Assembly: GCA_037178675.1 (NCBI GenBank)
Contig: JAYMGJ010000089.1
Location: 113,520-177,519, forward strand
Origin: Scleroderma bovista
Taxonomy: Eukaryota > Basidiomycota > Agaricomycetes > Boletales > Sclerodermataceae
Length of the DNA stretch: 64,000 nucleotides
Direction of reading: 5' to 3'
The notes under the pieces are model-generated. The model had not been told where the DNA came from. It worked only from the letters and a program-made list of their open reading frames with translations, and ran no database searches. Of the stretch, positions 10,262-25,704 are shown piece by piece. The number at the start of each line of letters is the position of its first letter. Within the stretch, counting starts at the first letter, position 1. The position numbers and the translations under genes were made by a program.

Positions 10262-12104
10262 ATGCCATCCCCGTCGGAAATGTCGCAGCTCGACGCTATC
10301 ACCACAGAGGCCCTCTATGAGGCGCTCCGACCCATTACTGTCCCCTCATCATCCAAAGATGCTCGTTTCATAAACTGGGGGCACACGTTTGCATGTTCTC
10401 CCCTCGCCATCTTTGAGCCGGAGTCAGAGCGCCACTGCCAACTCATCCTCGAGCTGGCACGTCGCGAGGGCAAGGTCGTCCGTGCCGTTGGCGTTGGACA
10501 CAGTCCAAGTGACTTGCCTTGCACAAGCGGTTACATGTTACGCACCACCAAGCTTGATCGACTTCTCGAAGTAAGTCTTCCTGTACCTGCTTATTTTGTT
10601 CCGTTCGTCCCTTCTCCCCCCCCCTCCACCTTAGCAATTTCCTCGTTCCGGAATGACTGTCATCCGTCTCTGTTCGCTTCACCCCCCCCCATGTCGACAC
10701 GGCGTTCATCCATTGCATAGGTTAATGTAGATAAGCAATGTATTGTTGTCCAAGCAGGTATCATCTTGGATGCCTTGCACGCCGAACTTGCCAAGTATGA
10801 CCTGGCCATGATCAACGTGGGGTCCATCTCGGACCAAACGCTCGGCGGAATTGTTACCACCGCAACGCACGGTACAGGGATCAATTATGGCGTTATCTCA
10901 ACCCACGTCATGGCCCTCACTCTGTTGCTGGCCGATGGATCTCGCGTGTCCTGTTCGCGCACCATCAGACCAGAACTTTTCATCGCATCCATCTGCGGGC
11001 TCGGAGGCACTGGCCTTATCTTGGACGTGACTCTCCAAGTAGAGCCACTTTTCCGTCTCAGAGAAGCACAAGAGATGTTGCCATTTCACAACTGCATCCG
11101 CAACCTGCATTCGGTCGTGCACGCGTCTCAGCACGTGCGCCTTTGGTGGTTCCCAGCCGCTGATCAAGTCCGGGTCTATTCGGCTGACCGTTCCGTAGAG
11201 GTTAGCACTCGCTCATTCATCTAATTTCCGCGATGAGCTGCTATTGACATGGACACATCTTCCCTCGCTATACCAGCCCTGCAAGCCAGCCGGAAGTTGG
11301 TTTTGGAACTGCTTGGTGGCGTATCATGTCATCCAGTTCTTACTTTTTATCGCAAGATATATTCCTTCGCTGAATCTTTTTATCGGCCGATTTGCTGCTT
11401 GGCTCGCCTCGGGCCGTGCTATCGCTGTCGATGTGAGCCATCGAATATTCAATGTGGACTGCCGCGTGCGTATTTCCTGTCCCTATTTGGCCTAGTGGCA
11501 GACGAATGTTGACAAGAATGCATCGCTGTGGTCCCCTCTAGTTTCCACAGCATACAACAGAGTGGGCCATCCCATACGAGAACACCAGGGCATGTTTGAA
11601 AGACCTTCGCGCGTGGTTACAGCAAGAGATCGCAGACCCCTACGGACTGCGACCGCATTTCCCCATAGAAATCCGGTTCTCCGATTGTGACGATATATGG
11701 CTCAGTCCGAGTAACGGGCGGAAAACTTGTTGGATTGGGATCGTTCAATACAAGTAAGGTTTTTTTCTCTGCAATGCATCGCCTCACCCTTGATCCCGCT
11801 GATCCACTCACCGATCACCAGACCCTACGGCTTGGCGGTACCCTACAAGAAGCTTTTTTCGTGTTTTGAGACCATCCTTGCGCGACATGACGGCCGCCCA
11901 CACTGGGCAAAAGCCCACGGTCTTCGCCCAGATGACTTCCGCCTACTCTACCCTCGCTTCGATGATTTCGTGCGCGTACTGGAGGAGGTAGATCCGACGG
12001 GGATGTTTAGGAACGAGTATGTGCAACGTCATATCTTTGGGCGACAGGAGAAAGAGTTCGATGGAAGGGTGTACAGGCTGTTTCAGCCGTCGGTTCGGCA
12101 GTGA
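10262..12104 (+). CDS. ALO1: D-arabinono-1,4-lactone oxidase
   Basis: FAD enzyme of the VAO aldonolactone-oxidase group. It oxidises D-arabinono-1,4-lactone to D-erythroascorbate, the fungal ascorbate analogue, at the mitochondrial outer membrane in yeast. Visible motifs are FINWGHTFACSP, the FAD-binding VRAVGVGHSPSDLP with the His that carries covalent FAD in this family, NVGSISDQTLGGIVTTATHG, the ALO domain RLWWFPAADQVRVY, a hydrophobic segment (FLLFIARYIPSLNLFIGRF) like the ALO membrane helices, PIEIRFSDCDDIWLSPS and the C-terminal family signature GRPHWAKAHGL. Introns fall at about 10571-10721, near 11200-11240, after 11463 and near 11750-11822. Start could also be the ATG at 10280. Length matches the family. 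Confidence 0.92.
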
Positions 12105-13096
12105 GTGGCAAAGTTGGAGTGGGCGTATCTGTGGGCATTCCGTTGTGTTTTGAAATTTGCTGTGGGGACGCGGTGTGGGTAGTGTGGACCGCGTGACGTG
12201 TGGCGTGACACATCTCCGCGCTCACACACAGGGCTGGCGGCCACTGGGTCGCTTCTAGAGGCGCACGGAGACGCCCTTGCCATCCTGTGCTAGCGTGACG
12301 ATTGACAATCTGCGCTCCGATCCGAGGGAAGGCAACCTCTACTTCTGCTCGACGGAGAGGCCCCTGACAACGGCGAGTCCAATGAGATCACTATCATCAT
12401 CAGCTGGTTCGATTTTGCGGCTATCTGATTATTTTCTATTCATACAGCAGCCATAATATGTCTTCTGATTTTATACATGCACAGTCACCTATACACGTAC
12501 CCGCTTTTCTGATACACTACACCACAGTTTTCCCACTTTTACTTTCCCCTGGAATATACCTGACACACCTGACACGTCTATCATGGTCCGGATCGAATAT
12601 TTTTTTTCTTCGACCAGTGCCACATTTTGTTAGGGAAGTCAGGATGGGTACTGCCACCCCCAAAGTTCTTCAGTGTCTGTCCCTGCAGGGACTCTGTCTA
12701 CCTTAGGTTTCCTCACTGGCGGCGTCGGGTATACCCTCATCTCGGGTCTGTAGTGACGTATCAGTTCCCCCGCAAGCACATACTAATGCGGCGGGTTGGT
12801 GAATCATTCACATGCACTTGGTTGAGAGAATCACCCCTTACGATCAGGCTGACAGGACCTCAACGCCGTTCTCCGTTGCATGACACGAACGTGGGATATC
12901 GTAATGGCATATCCATCTACGTATGGAACGCGTACATCATTAGGAAGGTAATAATTCCTCTTCAGTTTCAAGATTCTTCGGTCGGCTCTTCAACTTCCAC
13001 GGCCAAGTTTCTTTACTTCTCTGTATATGTACGGTAGTGATATCCGACGTTTCAGCGCTTTCTACATTGGTCGGTGATCCCCTACTCTATACTGTC
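12105..13096. other. Intergenic between ALO1 and UBC7
   Basis: Nearly 1 kb without a supported gene. Open frames around 12460-13037 have no recognisable domain, no plausible splice logic and unremarkable composition. It should contain the 3' UTRs of the convergent ALO1 (+) and UBC7 (-) genes. Confidence 0.4.
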
Positions 13097-14065
13097 TCAC
13101 AGTCCAAGTTGCTGCTTGATAGACTCACGTACGCGCAGCTCGTACTCCTATCGCTCCAGTCAGAGGAATTCCCTACGTAACACGATAGTGTGCATGCAGC
13201 CGACGCACCGCTTTATTCTCTCGATATAGCTTACAGCAATCAATGTTGGCCCCGCTTTCGAGGTTGGGTTCTGTATGCCGTCAGAAGGAAAAGATAACGA
13301 CAAGAAAGTGTATCACCAACCGGCCAACATGGAGATGACACTTAGGATGACCTTTTCGACGCTCTGCACGGGTGACCACCTCTCCGAGGCCTGTTCGTAC
13401 ATCGTCGGATCGTCCCCTGGGGTGTGGAGGATCGAAATGCACACATTGCCATCGGGGTAGACTAGCATACATATTTAGGTGGTCGCTCACTGCCATCGAT
13501 AAGATGAGACGTACTGTTTGGATGGAAGATGGGCGGATCGAACCGCATCTTGAATGGCGAGAGAGGATAGTCTGTTGGCTACATGGGCCACGAATTCCTT
13601 TCAGTATCTCGTTGCTCATACCAGGGATAATAAGTGGACATACGAAGGAAAGTTTGGCGACAAATACGCCTCCTTCCTGTGTGTGCGTCAATACAAAGAC
13701 GCATCTGCTATTTCGAGACGTACAAACGGGGTATCTTTCGGGCCACATATCAGTGCCTCCCAGTTGAAGAAGTCTGATTCCGAGACAGGGCCTGCGACCA
13801 GTATAACCCTATGCAATCTCCGAGATAATGCACGTACCAGCGGTGAACATTCCATCGGGAGAACCTTGATCAATCGGACGCAACGGAGCACGCCGAACGA
13901 AACCAATGATGTGATGGGAGTCAGAAGAGGCCTAAGATAAGCCGATCATCGAAAGAGACAGGATGGGAACTGCGAGGACGCACCTCCAGATGTGAGTTGT
14001 TTGTACTCGGTCATCAGCCTCCGCAACGCCGTTGCGCTGCTGCTGCTAGACGCTCTGCTATTCAT
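13097..14065 (-). CDS. UBC7: Ubiquitin-conjugating enzyme E2, UBC7/UBE2G2 type
   Basis: E2 enzyme of ER-associated degradation, partner of Hrd1/Doa10-type ligases with Cue1. Spliced by eye it reads [146 protein letters not shown] and ends [15 protein letters not shown]. The HPN tripeptide and the active-site Cys in GNVC are present. The acidic-loop residues after the catalytic Cys ([17 protein letters not shown]), typical of Ubc7, are intact. At least six introns of about 45-75 nt break it so finely that no single long open frame exists. Every junction is GT-AG and in frame. Length fits the roughly 165-residue family. Confidence 0.93.
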
Positions 14066-15123
14066 AATGATCGTCCGTGAATCGTACAAGGGTTGCGAGT
14101 AGGATTTCGGATTGCAATGTGTATGTGTGGAGTGGAGGATGAAGGCACACCAGCGCTCACTGGCACTTTCGATTACATACAAAAGCCCTGTGCTATGTAC
14201 AGGCAATACTATATTGGGGTGTCGGTGAGGTGGCATCAACCTGAGCAGTGAGCATCGAGTTCTCTTCGCCACTTGCAACTTATGAAGCTTAGATGTACTT
14301 CTGGTATTTGGTTAACTGCAGTGATACTTGGAATGCACATGATTCCGGTAGAAAAAAAAGCCTCTTCGTAATTCTAGCTTATTGATCATGTCCGAAGTTC
14401 ACAATGGTGCAAAGGAATACCTGTGTGAGAACCACTCTTTTGAGGAACGTGACAAGGGCCGTTGACTGGATGAGCCTATCAGCAAAGTTTATTGCGCCCA
14501 CGATAGCTCGAATATTAGTTTCGTTTTTTTGACCCTGGATGGGTCACTTCGGTCATTGACATCCAGCCCTAGTCTGTTTCCTTATCCGAGTTATGTGTGC
14601 CTCGATGGCGATGGATCGCGGAAGGGAATGGTATGGTATGTCCGTAACCTGTACATCTTTCTGTCAAATAAGACAGGCAGCACGAATAGATCGAATCAAA
14701 GAAGTCGCGGGGCATTTCTGCAGGATTTGTTGCCCAATACGCTTCAATGGCAATAACACTTTTCAATTCTGTACCTAGTTATACATAGTTATTTCTGCGA
14801 GCTCACTCACCGAATACTGCGTCCGTCGTGTAAACGCTTTCTTACATCGCATGTTGTAAAGTCCTTATCATGCGGAATGACCCTGAGAGATTTCGGAATC
14901 AATTGGCTTGAAGACACATCTTTGCCATGAATCGAAATTTTTGAGACGAAAACAAATGCGGAATCATGACATTTCGTTGATGGATTCTGCTGCCCCGTGG
15001 TTATGGATGCAATAGGGGGGGCAGGTGGCGTACTCGTTATCCCATACCATCCACTTAGGCTCTCCCGAAAAGAGACAATGAGAATCGTATGATCTCTGGG
15101 CACGGCAACTCCCAGCCAGCATG
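14066..15123. other. Intergenic between UBC7 and RPC2
   Basis: Upstream region of UBC7 and downstream region of RPC2, both on the minus strand. Open frames near 14529-14756 and 14807-15127 show no domain or convincing splice structure. The part next to 14066 must hold the UBC7 promoter. No repeats seen. Confidence 0.4.
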
Positions 15124-19341
<4,218 letters not shown>

Positions 19342-20515
19342 GAAAGACCACAACTTCGTAGCGAATTACATAATCACTATGTCATAGTAGTGATTTCATT
19401 GACTCGGTCGTTTACCTTCTTCATGGCTTTCTCCAAAGGCTGGTGCTTGAATTACGCAGCATGGAGTATTTGTCCCTCGCGTTGAAAAAGTGTCCTTTAC
19501 TGTGTAAGTCCCAGCTTGCATTGTCTGATGTGCCTCGGACACCAGTCTGAGCAACGTTTGAGGCCAGAAGTCCAACTGGCGCTCTCACAAGTCGACTTGT
19601 ATACATTTTCTGGAGTCACAGGCTTCATCCACAGAGGGACCATCTCTGAAAAAATAGCAGAAGTCGTGGTCGGAATCAGGATCGCCTGCGAGGCCGACCG
19701 TGACAAAGGAGATCGGACCTCTACACTTACACCTCCTGGCCCCACGCATCCCATCTGGACACAGGGAAAGACTCCACCACTCTTCCAGCGGGTAGGATCA
19801 CCCATCATCATATACAGGCATCATCTGGGTAATCCGTTGACCATGGTTTGTGATGCCGGCCTCGACCATCAAATCGCGACGTACCTCATGATTGAACCCC
19901 GCACCGGGTTTGCGTCTGGAGGGTGATTCTTTCTTAACTCCTCACTCATATATTACTTAGGTGGGTAGGAGGGGGCGTCGTTCGCCTCACAGCATAAGGC
20001 TTCGGGTTGGCTATGACTCGCATTGCAGGTAACCATTAATCTCTTGATCACCAAACAAAACTTATCCTACAGCCCCACAAGCACGAGTTCGCCAGAGATT
20101 TCAACCACTGTTCTATATGGACTAAATGGCACCAAAGACCACTATTTTTGAGTTTTGTTTTTGTGACCAAGTAACTAAGAGGAAAAGTCATACTACAAGT
20201 AACATCTATGTTTCCTGATGATCATCCTTCGAGTTCAGTTGCCATCTTCACCCTTTCAAATGCAGTATTCATGACCACCATCCCTACTAGGTGCTTCGGA
20301 TGACTCATTACTCTGCCGAGTCAATTAGCTTCTGGGGGGTACAAGCTCAGTTTCGAGGCCGGCGGACATTGTTGATCCACTGAATTCGCTATACATTTTT
20401 CAACCTTCTTCTTTTACATGTAACGATAGACAGCATAGAATGCAGTAATTCATATGGATATCTTCAATGCTTTGCCCCGCAAAGCCGTGCATGCCTCTGC
20501 CCCAGTATCATATAT
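19342..20515. other. Intergenic; possible Cys-rich minus-strand fragment at about 19600-19815
   Basis: No firm gene. On the minus strand, GDPTRWKSGG...CVQMGCVGPGG joins across a GTGTAAG...CGCAG intron to DPDSDHDFCYFFRDGPSVDE, ACDSRKCIQVDL and a stop. That would be a short Cys-rich protein, but the start is unclear and no family is recognised. From 19930 to 20450 the DNA is A/T-richer and featureless, and should contain the peptidase gene's 3' flank. Confidence 0.3.
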
Positions 20516-22994
20516 TCATTGGACAAACCTCTTGAACCAATCCGTCATCGCCTCTACCGCAACGCGTGCAGCTTCCACCCCCTCAATCGGATGCGATTCC
20601 TTTGGGAACACCAACATTTCCACAGGAACTCTTCCCCTCCCCTTCAGGGCGTGGTAAAATCCCTTGCCCTGGCTCGGCGGCACCCTCAAGTCATCCTCCC
20701 CAATGAGGAGTAGCACAGGGGTGCACACCTTGTCAACATGCGCGATAGGAGAGGCGGCGTACAGTTTGGCATAGAGTTCCGGGGTGATGTGTGCGCCTGG
20801 ACCATAGGGTTGGCCGAACTCGGCATATGGCCAGTCAGGGATGTCGGAGGCGGCGAGTTCTCCAGCGGATATGACGGGATTGCGCATGACGGCGGCGCTG
20901 AACACGTCAGGGTATTGACCGATCACTTATGTTTCGCGATTCGTATCACCATTAGCCACCTGGTGGCTTTGGTGGTGAAATGAGAGACTCACGTTGAGCG
21001 GTGATGAATCCACCGTGGCTTCCACCTTGTACGACCTGTCTGCCTTCGGCTGAGATCCCTTTCTTGATTAGTTCCTTCACTGTTGCTATGCAGTCCTCGA
21101 CGTCCAGTGTGCCGCATTTCCCGAGCAGTTTCTGGATGTAGTTTTCTCCGAAGCCCATCGAACCGGTATAGTTAGGCATTGAAACAGTGTCTGGTAATGA
21201 GTGGTAAGTGTCCTTAGTTGCTTTTTGCTGAGACGACCTACAGCCCTCAAGAGCTAGCGCAAGGACAGCAGGAGTGAAAGCTGTAGTGCTCGTAGTGTGA
21301 GGTCCCCCATGAATGATAGTCACGCATGTAGGTTTCTGTTCTTCTGTGGACTCTTTCGACTGGATAACTATGGTCTCTGTTGGGTAGCGGTGGGGAATAG
21401 GTATAATGCTCGCGGACAGTCTATCAAGTGCTTGTTGTACTAAGACGTGTTAGCGATATCGCTCTTTTTTCATAAATGCCAGGAAGCAGCTTACGATGTG
21501 TAGACAAGACGGGCTCATCGATTATCACAGGTGTACAAAAGGAACCATTTCCCTCCATGGTAAGTAGAACAATATGTGGGGGAGAGGTTGGTGTGCTCCT
21601 TGAACATACCACAGATCCGTATCCATCACTCGCAAGTAGGTTCCAATTGGACAAGGGAGGGAGATCGGGAGGAGTGCGGTGGGTCTCGTTAAAGATATAG
21701 CCATCATTGACCGCCACAGAAACGAGCTCCGTGCGAGACTGCCACAACGATTGGGCGATGAGACAAGTACCCTTCCCTCGCTTTTCGATGAATGGATCCT
21801 CAAGGAGATTAAACTCAGTGTACAATCCTGGGAAACCGACTGGGAGGTGGTGGTCTGACGCCTCTGACGCTAACAAAACTCGGGGTGTAGATTTATCAAT
21901 CAAGTTATACGAGTGCAGAGACACTGTAGAAGCATGCGGCCCAAATGTAGGATTGGAAAGCCAAAACACGGTGACAGGGTTCCTGTTCTTATCGAACAAG
22001 ATGCGTGGAGATCGACAAGATCGACCGGGTATTTCGATTTTATTGGCTGTGCAGGATATAGTCTCAGCGTCGGGCTTTCCGTTCTGGCTGGGCAGGAGAA
22101 GCTCCCATATGCTGGAAGGTCTATTGAAGCATGCTTTGATACCGAGGATTCTCCCATCTGCAGTTAATTCGTAGCCTGTGGCAAAAATTTGGGACTCTGT
22201 AGCAAAGGAAGCCTGGCCAAAGAACACGGGAACAACAGGGGGTTGGGAGAGGGAGATAGCCACTAAGGACAAGTCTTTCTTTGGAATTCTAGCTGTCGGA
22301 GTTGAAGTGTCTGCAGTGGGTTCGCGCCAACGGAAGATGTATAATGTGGGTCGTTTTTTAGTGTAGAGTCCTTCTCCAAAGTTAGGAGTGTAACGAAACT
22401 TGAGGTATGGATCGTCTCCGATGACATCCGCAGAGTCTGGATTGGCCTCGGCGGTATAGATGAAAGCGGTCTCGGATGGAGAAAAAGAAAGAGATTTGGA
22501 AAAATCTCAAGGTCGCATGGATGAGTACGAGTAGATATTTACCAGAGGAAACATTACCGTCTGTATGGAACGGACCGTGATGTTTCGTGACGTCGAGCGA
22601 TGCCTCTAATTTTGAGTTGGACCATACTTCGACGAAGCGCTTCTTTCCGCTGTCGTTTGGGCCGCAAGTTTCTCTCAGAATCGCCTGATACTTCTTGGAA
22701 GGGGATAATGCAAAGGACTGAATGTCAGATGAGTCATAAGAGACAGTGCTGGACAAGATCGTCCAATCGGACAGATGGGGCTCTGGTCTGGACAGGGTAA
22801 ATGTCTTTACGAGTGATCGTTTCGTATTTCTTTCGTGGTCTCGAACGGTATATGTCACACGAACCACTTTGGGGCGATCATGGCAGCGAGTGTGCAGACC
22901 ATCTGGACGGAATCATACCTGCTGACGTGGAATCGCTGGCAAGGAAGTGAGCAGCCGTAGGAAGGGGGATCTCTGCGAGTTGAGTGTAGTGCAT
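20516..22994 (-). CDS. APEH: Acylaminoacyl-peptidase (S9C prolyl oligopeptidase family)
   Basis: Cytosolic serine peptidase that removes N-acylated residues from short peptides. It has an N-terminal seven-bladed propeller (about 22994-21400) and a C-terminal alpha/beta hydrolase domain. Catalytic motifs visible are HGGPHTT (oxyanion region), NYTGSMGFGENYIQKL, GGSHGGF with the nucleophilic Ser, RNPVI...SDIPDWPYAEFG, LLLIGEDDLRVPPSQGKGFY with the Asp, and FPKESHPI with the His. A 52-nt intron fuses MHYTQLAEIPLPTAAHFLAS...STSA to VVRVTYTVRDHERNTKRSL, fixing the start at 22994. A further 6-8 introns interrupt the propeller. Length is close to the usual 700-750 residues. It is divergent from the Hpc2-like gene, with 191 bp between starts. 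Confidence 0.92.
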
Positions 22995-23185
22995 CGGGTG
23001 GGGGAGGTTGCTTATGTAATGGTGGATGAGGTGGAATGTGCAATGTCAAAAACCAAAGTTCGAGGGGAAAAAAACAGCAGAAACGGGCTGAGAAATGGCG
23101 AGAGAACAGCGGAAACGTTCCTTTTTAGGCAACCTCCACCGCACCACCGTCTCGTCGTCGAGAGCGTTGAGATCTTGAAAAGAGA
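22995..23185. promoter_or_regulatory. Bidirectional promoter between APEH and HPC2-like gene
   Basis: 191 bp separate two divergent start codons. No obvious TATA box. The interval is rich in short purine runs on the plus strand (gaggggaaaaaaacagcag). Confidence 0.4.
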
Positions 23186-25326
23186 ATGGCGTCCCCGTCG
23201 GAAGACGTAGAAATGCAGGACTGGCTCTCGCCGTCCCCCAGAGGCGCTGCCCTCGTCGACGCCGCCATCCGCACGGCCACCGAAGTTCACGTTCTCACCA
23301 GCCGCGAAAACTCGCCCGAGCACGACACACGCACGTTCGTCAGCGACATCGACAACGACCTCAAACCGCCTCCCTCGAAGAAAATTAAAACTTCTCAATC
23401 GCCGCCCGGTTCAAAACCCATCTCTGCTGCGGGCGCAGGAACAACCGCAAAGCCAAAGTCGGCCAAAGCATCCCGTGCCCGCTCTCGCTCCCCAACTCCC
23501 CCTCCACAACGCCAGCCGCCACTCCAAACAATCCGTCTCGACATCGTACTGGGCGGCCCAGACAAGTATGAAGTCGACATTACATCATTGGCAAAGGCCA
23601 CTGGCCAACGCCCCACAACTCCTCCCCCGCCAAAACCAGACACCAGCGATAGCGACGGTGAAGAAACCGACCGCGCGAAACCAAAGAAGAAGAAGGTACT
23701 TGTCACTGTTCTTTCTACTCTCCTAACTCTTCTAATGATGATCTGAAGAAACATCACACTTCAGAGTACTACGACGTCAATGACCCCTTCATCGACGACT
23801 CGGAGCTAAACGTCGATAACCGCACGCACTTTGCCCAAACCAAACAGCAGGGCTTCTATGTCTCAAGGGGTGTGGTTGTCCTCATGAGCGATAGGTTCGG
23901 TCTTCGTCTTCTCAGTAGCGATAGTCACTCATAGCCCCTACAGCAAGTCATCCAAGAAACCAAAGTCAAAGAAGGCCGCACCGGCCCAAGCAGGACCCAG
24001 CAAAGAGGAGGATGGATCAAAGGATCAGCCTATCAGCCTCCTTGGGGAAGACAAGGTTGACAAGAAGCGGAAGAATTACACCATCATCGAAGAGAACGGC
24101 AAGAAGCGCAAAGTGCTCGACATCGTCTGTTACTCCTCCTTTCTTGATCTACACGTCCCCTCAACCCTGCTCCATTCCCTCCAGCGCGAATTCGAACCTG
24201 AATTGCAGGATTATTTGAATATCCTCAAGGCTCACATTGCCCAACGTCTGTTCCAATCAACTTCAACATGCTGATACATGTCTGACCCGCATTTAGAGGA
24301 CTGGAGTAATAGGGGCAAATTCCCAGCCGACCTCAAACCTGTCCTTGCTGAAGTCGCCCTCAAGGCCATCGAGCTCGGGGAATACGATGACGACTTCTTC
24401 AACCTCATGCCCATCCTCTTTCCATATAATCGTTTCACGATGATGGTCTGCTCTCATTCTTCTATTGACTTGATCCGTGTCGTTCTGACCCTCTGATCAA
24501 GAAACTCATCAAGAGAACAGTGTTCCAAGATCACCACGATCTCCTGGTCAAGAGGCAGGACAATTTGCTCGAACAGCTTGCGAACCTCACCACGGTATAC
24601 TTCCCCAAGGCCCAAGAGGAGTGGGAAAAGAGCGTGGCCGCTTGGCGTAAGTCTCTGCCCCATTCTATTCTTTCGATTGCGGCCGCTGACTCCCCTTCAG
24701 ACCGACGGCATGAACGGGCCAAAGCCGCTGCAGCGGAGACGGGTGCTGCAACAACACCGAGCGCAGTCGATGCCGCACATCAAGAGGACAGCGGCATGCT
24801 AAGTGGTGGAGAAGGCAATGATACGGAGAACGCGCCTGGCACGGGCAAGTCGGAGAATTCACGAGATGCGCATCCGCCTGCGAAGAAGTATCGTCTCACA
24901 GAAGAGATGAGATCGATAATATGGCAGCTCGTCACGCTCAGCAATGAGTGCTGTCGGTTAGAGAACGAGAAACAGTACGCGGACGTTCTCAATGTTTGAT
25001 CTTCGGATGCTGATGCGATTCCGACAGCGAACTGGAAGCTACCGGTCAGCAAGTCAGCGAACAAGGTTCAAGGAAGGCTCTATATCAGAAGGTGGGTACA
25101 AGTTTTCCCTTGGTGCCCTTTTTTGTCGTTGACTTGGATCTCCACAGATAGTTGCGGCTTTCCCTCCCGGTTGGCTTAACTCGGGTCAGATATCAAGAGA
25201 AGGTTCGTTGTTGAATGTCCTCGCTATTCTCCTATACTGACGCAAGCCTTTTTGTTTACAGTGAGTGCAATGAAGAAAAAAATGGAGAGAGACACCGCGG
25301 TATCGGATGAGGTGCCGCCAGCGTGA
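23186..25326 (+). CDS. HPC2: Hpc2/ubinuclein-like subunit of the HIR histone H3.3-H4 chaperone complex
   Basis: The N-terminus is disordered and Ser/Pro-rich (MASPSEDVEMQDWLSPSPRG), with Lys-rich patches. The diagnostic Hpc2-related domain follows: SEYYDVNDPFIDDSELNV, then FAQTKQQGFYVSRG across 23760-23870. In human ubinuclein this domain contacts HIRA and H3.3. A middle domain (FEPELQDYLNILKAHI, KFPADLKPVLAEVALKAIEL, NLMPILFPYNRFTM) continues to LTEEMRSIIWQLVTLSNECC. The apparent stop after ENEKQYADVLNV at 24999 lies in an intron. Splicing at GAAACA/gtacgc...gacag gives ELEATGQQVSEQGSRKALYQ, IVAAFPPGWLNSGQISRE and ends SDEVPPA at 25326. At least seven introns. It faces TDP1 tail to tail. Confidence 0.88.
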
Positions 25327-25704
25327 AACCCTCCTGACCTTCCATCCACGCTGTACTCTGCCGAACTTCTGTTTATGGCCGTCTATTACTCTCGTTTTAT
25401 ATTAACTTCTCCCTTTTTACCATACATTATTTTCATTTGCCATTCTCCGCCATTCTTCGTTATCACTGCTTCGTCTCTTGACCGCTTTTAGAACTTGGTT
25501 TTTCACCCATAGCTTAGATCCCACACTAGTTCGCGTTTTCCTTATCTTAACGGTTTCTATGCTTGGTGGTCCTATGCGTCTGTACATCATACAACTGGAC
25601 GAAATGAGGGTTCTATATTTGACCACCCTGCTGAAATTGGAGCATGATCCTGTCCCGTGTAATTGATCAAACAGCATGGTTCGGAGATCACCCTAGCGGA
25701 GCTT
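25327..25704. other. Convergent 3' region between HPC2-like gene and TDP1
   Basis: 378 bp between convergent stop codons. AT-rich, with T-rich tracts at about 25395-25440, as expected for 3' UTRs and polyadenylation signals. No gene. Confidence 0.5.

Noticed and set aside
24970..24999. Stop codon at 24999 as the end of the Hpc2-like gene
   Set aside because: It lies in an intron; splicing at GTACGC...GACAG gives a longer conserved-looking C-terminus to 25326.
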